Part shown: positions 18,105-27,230 of the stretch, in pieces
How positions within the stretch are numbered: position 1 is the stretch's first letter
How the letters are laid out: every line of letters starts with the position of its first letter
From: Xanthobacteraceae bacterium
Lineage (GTDB): Bacteria; Pseudomonadota; Alphaproteobacteria; Rhizobiales; Xanthobacteraceae
DNA: 64,000 nucleotides
NCBI GenBank assembly: GCA_019635635.1
Contig: JAHBZB010000001.1
Span: 1,364,001 to 1,428,000, forward strand
Direction of reading: 5' to 3'
Notes under the pieces: model-generated
Database searches by the model: none
Seen by the model: only the letters and a program-made list of their open reading frames with translations
Told to the model about the DNA's origin: nothing
Made by a program: the position numbers and the translations under genes

Positions 18105-19017
18105 GGACGCCATGAATGTGAAAAGCGCGGTGCTTATTGCAGGGCCGACGGCGAGCGGCAAGTCCGCGCTGGCGCTGGAGCTTGCCGCGCGCGCGGACGG
18201 CGTCGTCATCAACGCCGATTCCATGCAGGTCTATCGCGACCTGCGGATCATCACCGCGCGGCCGACCGACGACGAAATGAGCCGCGCGCCGCACCGGCTC
18301 TATGGGCATATCGGCGCCGAGGAGATTTATTCCGCGGGCCGATGGCTGCGCGAGGCGGAAGTGGAAATTGCGGAGGCGCGCATGGCCGGGAAGGCGGCGA
18401 TCGTGATCGGCGGCACGGGATTATATTTCAGCGCGCTCCTGAAAGGCCTGTCGGCGGTGCCGGAAGTCTCGGCGGAAGTACGGCAGCAAATCCGCGATCT
18501 TGGCGACACGAAAGAGAATAAGGCGCTGCATGCGCTGTTGATCGCGCGAGATCCGCGCACGGCCGCCGAAATCCGTGTCTCCGACCGGCAGCGCATTTTG
18601 CGGGCGCTTGAAGTCGTCGAGGCAACGGGCAGGGGACTTGCCGAATGGCGCGAGGAGCCGGGTGTGCCGGTGCTCAACTCCGGCGACTATCAGGCGGTCT
18701 TTCTCGAAACCGATCGCGAGGCACTGGGAACCAGGATCGACACGCGTTTCGACAAGATGCTCGCGGAAGGCACGCTCGACGAAGTGAAAGCGCTCGTCGC
18801 GCGTAATCTCGATCTGAAAATGCCGGCGATGAAGGCGCACGGTGTGCCGTGGCTGATCAAATACCTGAACGGCGAGATGCCACTGGAAGAAGCAGCCGCA
18901 CAGGGCAAGCGCGACACGCGGCAATACGCGAAGCGGCAGGAGACGTGGTTCCGCAATCAACTGCCGGAATTTCAGCGGGTGAAGCCGGAGGATGCGTTCG
19001 CGCGCTTACGATTCTAG
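18103..19017 (+). CDS. miaA: tRNA dimethylallyltransferase
   Basis: MiaA adds the isopentenyl group to A37 of tRNAs that read UNN codons. The 304-residue product carries the P-loop IAGPTASGKSALALELA at the N terminus, then INADSMQVYRDLRIITARPT and the DRQRILRALEV motif. ATG 18103 or 18112 may start translation. Both lie within the serB start region on the opposite strand, so the two promoters must be inside each other's coding sequences. Confidence 0.95.
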   Translation: MDAMNVKSAVLIAGPTASGKSALALELAARADGVVINADSMQVYRDLRIITARPTDDEMSRAPHRLYGHIGAEEIYSAGRWLREAEVEIAEARMAGKAAIVIGGTGLYFSALLKGLSAVPEVSAEVRQQIRDLGDTKENKALHALLIARDPRTAAEIRVSDRQRILRALEVVEATGRGLAEWREEPGVPVLNSGDYQAVFLETDREALGTRIDTRFDKMLAEGTLDEVKALVARNLDLKMPAMKAHGVPWLIKYLNGEMPLEEAAAQGKRDTRQYAKRQETWFRNQLPEFQRVKPEDAFARLRF

Positions 19018-19027
19018 TTTTCATTTC

Positions 19028-19132
19028 GGGGCGCGCCGGAGGCGCGAACCCGGAATCCAGAGCGGCAATGGGGGCGCCAACTATTTCGCCCTGGATTGCG
19101 GATCGCCGCTTCGCTGCGTCCGGAATGACAGG
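19028..19132. repeat. Imperfect palindromic intergenic repeat
   Basis: Between miaA and msrQ the sequence contains CCGGAATCCAG (19050-19060) and the near-complement CTGGATTGCGG (19091-19101), flanked by GGCGCGAACC and GTCCGGAATGACAGGC. Strings of the type 'gaacccggaatccag' and 'ccggaatgac' are typical of dispersed palindromic elements in Bradyrhizobiaceae genomes. Only one copy is in the window, so dispersal is inferred. Confidence 0.5.
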
Positions 19133-19138
19133 CGTGAT

Positions 19139-19993
19139 CTACTCCGCTGCTTTCAACCGCTCTCTTCCGCTGCGCATGGGACGAAGCCACAACGCAACGG
19201 CCGAAGCGATCGTGAGCCCGCTCGTTATGAAGAACACGACCCACGCGGGGCGCACGGCATCGGGGAACATCAGGTTCGCCTGCAAGACGCGCTGCCAGCT
19301 TACGCCGGTCAGCAAGCCGTACCACAGCGCTTCGGCGGCGACGGTGAACAAGGTTGCCGCGATCACGAGGCCGATCAGATGTGGGAGGCGTATTTCGCGC
19401 ATGCGTTTCTGGACGAAGCGATAAAATAAAAGCCATGCGAGCAGGCCCGCCATCCAGGTCGGCTCATAAATGTTGAGCTTCTTCTGCATCATGAAGTGAA
19501 CGACCGCGAGCACCGCGATGAGATACGTCAGCCGGTGAAGCCTGTTCCAGCGCTGCCCGCCGATGCGGCGGATCATGCCGTCGGTCGAGGTCAGCCCGAG
19601 CGCGGTCAGCATGACGAGTGCTGCGAAGCCGATGGTCAGATAGAGCCTGAGCGCGATCTCGCGCGCCACCGTGCCGAGCGCGAAGTTCTGGTCGATCACA
19701 TAAAGCAAAAAATGCGCGAAGGCGTAGAGAAAGGCGGCGACGCCGAGCGTGCGGCGCATGAAGATCAGCTTCGGCGCGTTGAAGAGCCGCCGCGCCGGCG
19801 TGATGCAGAGGGAAAGAAACAGAAACCTCACCGACCACTCGCCGGTCTGGTGGGTCAGTTCCACCAGCGGCTGGGCGCCGAGGTCCTGATTGATCGCGAG
19901 CCCGAGCAGGTAGAGCGCCGGGAGGCAGGAGCCGACAAAGGCGATCAGCTTGTGCGGGGAGAGGCTCCCGTTTTTTTCGCGCAGGAAAGGCAA
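19139..19993 (-). CDS. msrQ: MsrQ-like haem-binding membrane subunit (ferric reductase fold)
   Basis: MsrQ (YedZ) passes electrons to the periplasmic methionine sulfoxide reductase MsrP. The product has six predicted helices and the family blocks LVELTHQTGEWSVRFLFLSL, RRTLGVAAFLYAFAHFLLYV and WNRLHRLTYLIAVLAVVHF, which contain the haem-ligand histidines. The start is uncertain: TTG 19993 has GGAG upstream and fits family length (284 residues), while ATG 20113 would add 40 residues of basic non-family sequence. No msrP gene is nearby. Confidence 0.85.
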   Translation of the reverse strand: MPFLREKNGSLSPHKLIAFVGSCLPALYLLGLAINQDLGAQPLVELTHQTGEWSVRFLFLSLCITPARRLFNAPKLIFMRRTLGVAAFLYAFAHFLLYVIDQNFALGTVAREIALRLYLTIGFAALVMLTALGLTSTDGMIRRIGGQRWNRLHRLTYLIAVLAVVHFMMQKKLNIYEPTWMAGLLAWLLFYRFVQKRMREIRLPHLIGLVIAATLFTVAAEALWYGLLTGVSWQRVLQANLMFPDAVRPAWVVFFITSGLTIASAVALWLRPMRSGRERLKAAE

Positions 19994-20187
19994 ATCGCTC
20001 GGGCTCCGGTGTGGCGCCAAGCTAGGCCGGGTGCGTGCCCGCCGAAACCAGCCTGAAGGCACAATCCCGTGAGAAATAACGCCACTAATCTCGGCTTGCA
20101 GGCCCGAAAACACCGGCGCATAAAGGCTTGACGCTACTCGCGGGGGCCATTAGGGTCCGCGCAACTTTTGAACTGTATAGAATATCC

Positions 20188-20238
20188 ATGAGCAAGATTA
20201 TTCTCGTAGTAGGAAGGCGCACCCCCCGCACGGCTTGA
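20188..20238 (+). CDS. ilvB leader peptide (branched-chain amino acid control)
   Basis: A 16-codon reading frame, MSKIILVVGRRTPRTA, places five branched-chain codons in a row (Ile-Ile-Leu-Val-Val) and ends 28 nt before an intrinsic terminator. This is the classic arrangement for transcription attenuation: the ribosome stalls on these codons when charged Ile, Leu or Val tRNAs are scarce. An alternative pairing exists between GCGCACC (20217-20223) and GGTGCGC (20260-20266), the latter abutting the terminator stem. The peptide is read from sequence; the mechanism is inferred. Confidence 0.8.
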   Translation: MSKIILVVGRRTPRTA

Positions 20239-20266
20239 AAGAGCCGGGCATGACGAGGTGGTGCGC

Positions 20267-20292
20267 AAAGGGGTCTTTCGGGGCCCCTTTTT
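20267..20292 (+). terminator. Attenuator terminator before ilvB
   Basis: The stem AAAGGGG (20267-20273) pairs with CCCCTTT (20284-20290), and a run of five T begins inside the right arm. It sits 54 nt before the ilvB start and downstream of the leader peptide, so it can cut transcription short when branched-chain amino acids are plentiful. Confidence 0.8.
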
Positions 20293-20345
20293 GATTCTCA
20301 GGGTCGAGCACGGAAACAACGAAGACGAACGTAGTGGAGCGGACG

Positions 20346-22106
20346 ATGAGCAATGAAATGACCGGCGCGGAAATGGTGGTGAAGGCGCTCGCCGAGCAGG
20401 GCGTGAAGCACCTCTTCGGGTATCCCGGCGGCGCGGTCCTTCCGATTTATGACGCGCTGTTCCAGCAGAAGGACGTGCAGCACGTTCTCGTCCGCCATGA
20501 GCAGGGCGCGGTGCATGCCGCCGAAGGCTACGCGCGCTCGTCGGGCAAGGTCGGCGCGGTGCTCGTCACTTCGGGTCCGGGCGCGACCAACGCGGTCACG
20601 GGGCTGACCGACGCATTGATGGATTCGATCCCGGTCGTCGTCATCACCGGCCAGGTGCCGACGCATCTGATCGGCAACGATGCCTTTCAGGAATGCGACA
20701 CCGTCGGCATCACTCGGCCCTGCACCAAGCACAACTATCTCGTGAAAGACGTGAACGATCTTTCGCGCATCCTGCACGAAGCGTTCTACATCGCGGGCTC
20801 GGGCCGTCCGGGCCCGGTCGTGGTCGACATTCCGAAAGACATTCAGTTCGCGAAGGGCAAATACACCGGCGCGAAGAACGTCGAGCACAAGTCCTACAAG
20901 CCGAAGCTCAAGGGCGACATGGCCAAGATTCAGGCCGCGGTCGAGCTGATGAAGAATGCGAAGCGTCCGGTGTTCTACACCGGCGGCGGCATCATCAACT
21001 CCGGCAATGAAGCCTCGGTCTTGTTGCGCGATCTCGTGAAGCTCACCGGCTATCCGATCACGTCCACGCTGATGGGTCTCGGCGCCTATCCGGCGGCCGA
21101 TGCGCAATGGCTGGGTATGTTGGGTATGCACGGCACCTACGAAGCGAACTGGGCGATGCACGATTGCGACGTGATGATCTGCATCGGCGCGCGCTTCGAC
21201 GACCGTATCACCGGCCGCATCGATGCCTTCGCGCCGCACTCGAAGAAAATCCATATCGACATCGACGCTTCCTCGATCAACAAGAACGTGAAGGTCGATA
21301 TTCCGATCATCGGCGATTGCGCGCATGTTCTGGAAGACATGGTTCGTTTGTGGCGCACGTCTTCGGCGCAGCCGGACAAGAAGGCGCTTGCCGACTGGTG
21401 GACGCAGATCAACAAGTGGCGCGCGAGGAAGTCGCTGAACTATAAAAAGTCGAGCGACATCATCAAGCCGCAGTACGCGATCGAGCGTCTCTACGAGCTG
21501 ACCAAGGACCGCGACACCTACATCACGACCGAAGTCGGCCAGCACCAGATGTGGGCCGCGCAGCACCTGCATTTTCAGGAACCGCGCCGCTGGATGACCT
21601 CCGGCGGTCTCGGCACCATGGGCTATGGCATTCCGGCCGCGGTCGGCGTGCAGATGGCGCATCCGAAGTCGCTGGTGATCGACGTTGCCGGCGAAGCTTC
21701 GGTGCTCATGACGATGCAGGAAATCTCGACGGCAGTGCAGTATCGCTTGCCGATCAAGATTTTCATTCTCAACAACGAATACATGGGCATGGTGCGCCAG
21801 TGGCAGGAACTCCTGCACGGCGGGCGCTATTCGGAATCCTATTCGGCGGCGCTTCCGGATTTCGTGAAGCTCGCGGAAGCCTATCACGCGGTCGGCATCC
21901 GTTGCGCGAAGCCCGGCGATCTCGACGCCGCGATCAAGGAAATGATCAACGTCGACAAGCCGGTGATCTTCGATTGCCTGGTCGACAAGGCCGAGAACTG
22001 CTTCCCGATGATCCCATCGGGCCGCGCGCATAACGAAATGATCCTGGGTGACGCCGCCGAAAGCATCGGCGAAGCGGTCACCGAAGAAGGAAAGATGTTG
22101 GTGTAA
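20346..22106 (+). CDS. ilvB: Acetolactate synthase, large catalytic subunit
   Basis: This ThDP- and FAD-dependent enzyme makes acetolactate or acetohydroxybutyrate, the first common step to Val, Leu and Ile. The 586-residue product has the N-terminal FGYPGGAVLPIYDAL and RHEQGAVHAAEGYAR (catalytic Glu), and the ThDP/Mg site GEASVLMTMQEISTAVQ with NNEYMGMVRQWQE. ATG 20346 has GGAG at 20336-20339; a GTG at 20334 is the alternative. Control is probably by the leader peptide attenuator upstream. Confidence 0.96.
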   Translation: MSNEMTGAEMVVKALAEQGVKHLFGYPGGAVLPIYDALFQQKDVQHVLVRHEQGAVHAAEGYARSSGKVGAVLVTSGPGATNAVTGLTDALMDSIPVVVITGQVPTHLIGNDAFQECDTVGITRPCTKHNYLVKDVNDLSRILHEAFYIAGSGRPGPVVVDIPKDIQFAKGKYTGAKNVEHKSYKPKLKGDMAKIQAAVELMKNAKRPVFYTGGGIINSGNEASVLLRDLVKLTGYPITSTLMGLGAYPAADAQWLGMLGMHGTYEANWAMHDCDVMICIGARFDDRITGRIDAFAPHSKKIHIDIDASSINKNVKVDIPIIGDCAHVLEDMVRLWRTSSAQPDKKALADWWTQINKWRARKSLNYKKSSDIIKPQYAIERLYELTKDRDTYITTEVGQHQMWAAQHLHFQEPRRWMTSGGLGTMGYGIPAAVGVQMAHPKSLVIDVAGEASVLMTMQEISTAVQYRLPIKIFILNNEYMGMVRQWQELLHGGRYSESYSAALPDFVKLAEAYHAVGIRCAKPGDLDAAIKEMINVDKPVIFDCLVDKAENCFPMIPSGRAHNEMILGDAAESIGEAVTEEGKMLV

Positions 22107-22660
22107 TGAATATGGCAGTCATCCCGACCACTTCGCATTATCCCGCCGCGCAGACCGACGAGCGCGAACAGCGCCGCACGTTGTCCGTTCTCGTCGACAA
22201 TGAGCCGGGTGTGCTCGCGCGCGTCATCGGCCTGTTCTCGGGCCGCGGCTACAACATCGACAGTCTCACGGTGTCGGAGACCGAGCACGAGAAGCATCTC
22301 TCGCGCATCACGATCGCAACCACCGGCAAGCCGATGGTGATCGAACAGATCAAGCATCAGCTCGAGCGCCTCGTGCCGGTGCATCGCGTGGTCGACCTGA
22401 CCGAGACCGGGCGCGCGCTGGAGCGCGAGCTTGCGCTGATCAAAGTAAAGGGCAAGGGCGATAACCGCGTCGAGGCGCTGCGTCTTGCGGATGCCTTCCG
22501 CGCGCGTGTCATCGACGCCACGACTGAGAGCTTTATTTTCGAGCTGACCGGCAAGGCCGACAAGATCGACCAGTTTCTCCTGCTCATGGAGCCGCTCGGC
22601 CTCGTCGAGTGCTCGCGCACCGGCATCGCGGCGATCGCCCGCGGGCCTGAGAGCATGTAA
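22106..22660 (+). CDS. ilvN: Acetolactate synthase, small regulatory subunit
   Basis: The 184-residue subunit binds valine and stimulates the catalytic subunit. It has an N-terminal ACT domain (TLSVLVDNEPGVLARVIGLFSGRGYNI in two parts, about residues 28-54) and a C-terminal regulatory domain (ALRLADAFRARVIDATTESF). The ATG overlaps the last base of the ilvB stop, which indicates translational coupling. Confidence 0.95.
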   Translation: MNMAVIPTTSHYPAAQTDEREQRRTLSVLVDNEPGVLARVIGLFSGRGYNIDSLTVSETEHEKHLSRITIATTGKPMVIEQIKHQLERLVPVHRVVDLTETGRALERELALIKVKGKGDNRVEALRLADAFRARVIDATTESFIFELTGKADKIDQFLLLMEPLGLVECSRTGIAAIARGPESM

Positions 22661-22720
22661 GGCCGGAACGCCAAAAGCCATGCTTTTACGGGGGTTGCGG
22701 GCCTTGGCCCGGCCCCCTAG

Positions 22721-23803
<1,083 letters not shown>

Positions 23804-23810
23804 GATTTCA

Positions 23811-23838
23811 AAATCGCCGGGCCTTCGCCCGGCGATTT
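23811..23838 (+). terminator. Terminator after ilvC
   Basis: The stem AAATCGCCGGG/CCCGGCGATTT closes a short loop and is followed by CATTTTGG. It begins 7 nt after the ilvC stop codon. Confidence 0.88.
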
Positions 23839-23913
23839 CATTTTGGGGTATGATCCCGAAAAGTGTGAGCGGTTTTCGGAGAAGATCGTGCTCAAACCAA
23901 TAGGGAGCATTAC

Positions 23914-24768
23914 ATGAAAAGCGTTGTCGTCACGGGTGTTTCGACAGGCATTGGCGAAACCACCGCAAAATATCTCGCGGCCCAGGGCTTCAAGGTTTAC
24001 GGCAGCGTGCGCAAGCCGGAAGACGGCGCGCGGCTCCGCCAAGAGATCGGTAGCAATTTCGAGCCGCTGATTTTCGACGTCACCGACGAAGCGGCGATCA
24101 AGGTAGCCGCCGCGAAAGTGCGCGCCGATCTCAATGGGCAGACGCTCGCGGGTCTCGTGAATAACGCCGGCATCGCGGTGCCGGGACCGTTTCTGGAAAC
24201 CTCGCTGGATAAGTGGCGCAAGCAGTTCGAGGCGAACGTGATCGGTCTGGTCGCGGCGACGCAGGCCTTCGCGCCGCTGCTCGGCGCCGATCTTTCTTTG
24301 AAAGGCGAGCCGGGCCGGATCGTGATGATCTCGTCGGTCGCGGGCAAGCGCGGCAATCCCTTCGCCGCGCCTTATTCAGCGTCGAAGCACGCGGTCGAAG
24401 GTCTCTCGGAATCGCTTCGCCGCGAGATGATGCTGTTCGGGATCGATGTGATCGTGATCGGACCGGGACCGATCAAGACTCCGATCTGGGGCAAGGGAGC
24501 CGCGCCCGATTTCTCCAAGCTCGACGGCTCCGCCTATCGAAAGCCGCTGGAGGCTGCGTTTAATTTCATGCAGGATCTTGGAAAGAACGGACTTCCGCCC
24601 GAAGATGTGGCGAAGCTCATTCATCACGCGCTCACCGCCTCAAACGTGAAGACGCGCTACACGATCACGCCGGGAAAATTCCAGCGCTGGATCATCAACA
24701 TGTTGCCGGCACGCGTGTCCGACCGCATGGTTGCGAAGCGTCTGAAGATCGAGCGGCTCAGGCCCTAG
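23914..24768 (+). CDS. SDR-family oxidoreductase
   Basis: This 284-residue classical short-chain dehydrogenase has the cofactor motif TGVSTGIGE at the N terminus, NNAG at about residues 85-88, the catalytic serine in ISSVAG and the YSASK tyrosine-lysine pair, followed by GPGPIKTPIW. The Arg in SVRKPED after the second strand suggests NADP use (inference). The substrate is not predictable. It is convergent with the osmoprotectant transporter, overlapping its stop by 4 nt. Confidence 0.88.
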   Translation: MKSVVVTGVSTGIGETTAKYLAAQGFKVYGSVRKPEDGARLRQEIGSNFEPLIFDVTDEAAIKVAAAKVRADLNGQTLAGLVNNAGIAVPGPFLETSLDKWRKQFEANVIGLVAATQAFAPLLGADLSLKGEPGRIVMISSVAGKRGNPFAAPYSASKHAVEGLSESLRREMMLFGIDVIVIGPGPIKTPIWGKGAAPDFSKLDGSAYRKPLEAAFNFMQDLGKNGLPPEDVAKLIHHALTASNVKTRYTITPGKFQRWIINMLPARVSDRMVAKRLKIERLRP

Positions 24769-26324
24769 CGTTTCCCGATCTTTTCGTTGAGCCAGCGGGC
24801 AGCCCCTTCGGGCGTCTGCTTGTTCTCGGCCTGATCGGCGAGCAGGCTTGCTTCGCGGATCAGCTCGACGTCGATCGCGCCAATCAGCGGCTTCAACGCG
24901 GCGATGAACTTCGCGTCTTTCGCGCGCTTGGGCGAGACCAGCAGGATCGCGTCGTAAGGCGGCAGCGACTGTTTCGGATCTTCGAGCACGACGAGGTCGT
25001 ATTGCTTGATGCGGCCGTCGCTGGAGAAGGCGGAGATCACGTCGGCCTCGCCGGTCGAGACCGCTTCATACATGAAGGTGCTCTGCATCTGGCGCTGTTC
25101 GCGGAATTGCAGGCCATAGGCATCACGTACCGCCGCCCATTCGGGGCGCACCAGAAACTCGTAGTCGGCGGCGATCGCAAGCTGCGGCGCGTGGCGCGCG
25201 AGATCGGCGATGTTTTTGATTCCGAGTTCGGCGGCACGGCTGCGCTTCATCGCAAGCGCGTAGGAGTTTTCAAAGCCCATGCCGCCGAGAAGCAACACGC
25301 CTTTGCCTTCGAGCCATTTCGTCAGTTCGCGCAGCACTTCCTCGCGCGGCCGCACGTCCTTGCGGCCCATCTGGGTCGCCCAGAGCGTGCCGGAATAATC
25401 GACATAGGCGTCGATCTCGTTGTTCGAAAGCGCATCGAAGGCGACGGTCGAGCCGAGACCGTCGCGCCGGGTCGCATGCAGCCCTGCATTTTGCAGACGC
25501 TGCTCGATCAGCGCGGCGAGGACGAACTGCTCAGTGAAGGTTTTCGCGCCGATCACATAGCTGCCGGAAACGCGCTGTGCGTAGCCCGGAACGAGGGCCG
25601 CCGCAGTCACGAGCAGGAGGCCTAGCACGCCCGCCGCGATGCGCCCGCGCTTGCGGCGCTTTACGCCGCTCTCCATCAACGCAAGCAACTGATCGACCAC
25701 GAGCGCGAGCGTTGCTGCTGCCACGCAGCCGAACAGCACAGACACCCAATTCTGGGTTTGCAGGCCGGTGAAGATGTAATTGCCGAGGCTGGTCTGACCG
25801 ACCGGCGTCGAAAGCGTTGCGGTACCGATCACCCACACCGCGGCGGTACGGACGCCGGCCATGATCACGGGGAGCGCGAGCGGCAGCTCGACCATGCGCC
25901 GCGACTGCGCGGGCGTCATGCCGGCGCCCTGCGCGGCCTCGATGATCGCGGGGTCGATGCCGTTCAACCCGGTGATCGTGTTCCGCAGCACCGGCAGCAT
26001 CGAATAGAGCGTGAGCGCGAGCAGCGACGGCAGGAAGCCGAAAGCGGAGAAGGGTGCGTTGAAGGCCATCGCGGTCAGGTTCGAAAGGCCGAGCAGCAGC
26101 GGATAGAAGAGAGCGAGCAGCGCCAGGCCGGGGATCGTCTGCACGAGCGATGCGACCGCGAGCAGCGGCCAGCGCAGTTTTGCGTTGCGCGCGGCCAGAA
26201 TGCCGAGCGGAAGGCTGATCGCAATGCCGAGTGCAAGTGCGGAAAGGCTGAGCAAAACATGATTGCCGAAGTATTCGGGCAGGCGCGCGAAGGCCTCGGC
26301 AATGCGCGGGTCGGTATCCTTCAC
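24765..26324 (-). CDS. Osmoprotectant ABC transporter, fused permease and substrate-binding protein
   Basis: The 519-residue product joins two modules. Residues 1-210 are a MetI-type permease with six helices and the EAAQGAGMTPAQSRRMVELPLALPVI coupling region (split in two here). After a seventh hydrophobic segment, residues 235-519 form an OpuAC-like binding domain beginning YVIGAKTFTEQFVLAALIEQ and containing YVDYSGTLWA. The family imports glycine betaine, choline or similar compounds. It overlaps the ATPase gene by 4 nt in an operon. Confidence 0.92.
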   Translation of the reverse strand: MKDTDPRIAEAFARLPEYFGNHVLLSLSALALGIAISLPLGILAARNAKLRWPLLAVASLVQTIPGLALLALFYPLLLGLSNLTAMAFNAPFSAFGFLPSLLALTLYSMLPVLRNTITGLNGIDPAIIEAAQGAGMTPAQSRRMVELPLALPVIMAGVRTAAVWVIGTATLSTPVGQTSLGNYIFTGLQTQNWVSVLFGCVAAATLALVVDQLLALMESGVKRRKRGRIAAGVLGLLLVTAAALVPGYAQRVSGSYVIGAKTFTEQFVLAALIEQRLQNAGLHATRRDGLGSTVAFDALSNNEIDAYVDYSGTLWATQMGRKDVRPREEVLRELTKWLEGKGVLLLGGMGFENSYALAMKRSRAAELGIKNIADLARHAPQLAIAADYEFLVRPEWAAVRDAYGLQFREQRQMQSTFMYEAVSTGEADVISAFSSDGRIKQYDLVVLEDPKQSLPPYDAILLVSPKRAKDAKFIAALKPLIGAIDVELIREASLLADQAENKQTPEGAARWLNEKIGKR

Positions 26325-27100
26325 GCGCGCTGCTCCAGAATCGAGGCAAGCCGCGCAGCGTGCCGCTCCGGCATTTGCATCAGTTCGCGGACGAAGGCGT
26401 GTTTGGCGCCGCGCGCGAGTGCCTGGGGCGTGCCTTGCTCGATGATTTTTCCATCCTGCAAGACGACGATGCGGTCGGCGAGGATCAGCGCCTCCAGCAT
26501 GTCGTGCGTGATCATCACCGAGGTCAGGCCGAGCTTCTCGTGCAACTCGCGATAGTCCTGCGTGAGTGCGTCTCGTGTGACCGGGTCGAGCGCACCAAAA
26601 GGCTCATCCATCAGCACGATTTTCGGCGAGGCTGCGAGCGCACGCGCGACACCGACGCGCTGGCGTTCGCCGCCGGAGAGTTCATCCGGCATGCGGGATT
26701 CATAGTCGCGGGGCAGGCGGACGAGTTCGAGCAGTTCGCGCGCGCGGCCGCGCATCTTTTCCTGCGGCCAGCCGAGCAGGCGGGGCGTGATCGAAATGTT
26801 TTCCGCGATCGTCATGTGCGGAAACAGCCCGATGCCCTGAAACACATAACCAATGCGGCGGCGAAGCAGCACCGGATCGGCTTCGCGCACATTCTCGCCG
26901 CCGACGAAGACCATGCCTTCGACTGGGTCGGCAAGCCGGTTCACGAGCCGCAGGAGTGTGGTCTTGCCAGAGCCGGAAGGTCCGACGATTGCGACAAACT
27001 CGCCTTGCGAAATTTCAAGCGAGACGCCGTCGAGCGCGGGCCCCGACACGCCCGGAAACCGCTGCACGACGTGGTCGAAGGCAATTGCATGTCCGGTCAT
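26321..27100 (-). CDS. Osmoprotectant ABC transporter, ATP-binding protein
   Basis: The 259-residue ATPase (OpuCA/OsmV type) has Walker A GPSGSGKTT (residues 40-48), the signature LSGGERQRVGVARAL and Walker B KIVLMDEPFGALD. It is followed by the D-loop and the H-loop ITHD. The ATG at 27100 (MTGHAIAFDHV) is preferred over one 27 nt upstream because it starts at the family's first strand. It lacks the CBS domains of ProV/OpuAA. The fused permease-binding gene follows with a 4-nt overlap. Confidence 0.92.
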   Translation of the reverse strand: MTGHAIAFDHVVQRFPGVSGPALDGVSLEISQGEFVAIVGPSGSGKTTLLRLVNRLADPVEGMVFVGGENVREADPVLLRRRIGYVFQGIGLFPHMTIAENISITPRLLGWPQEKMRGRARELLELVRLPRDYESRMPDELSGGERQRVGVARALAASPKIVLMDEPFGALDPVTRDALTQDYRELHEKLGLTSVMITHDMLEALILADRIVVLQDGKIIEQGTPQALARGAKHAFVRELMQMPERHAARLASILEQRA

Positions 27101-27230
27101 CGGCGCACCATAGGCCCCACAGGACACCGGCGAAACCGGCTTGCGTCCTCGACAGCGGCGCGCGGAGGTGTCAAATTAGTTGGCACGCCTACAATTAGCG
27201 CAAGAACAACAGGGAAACAGGGGAGTGACG

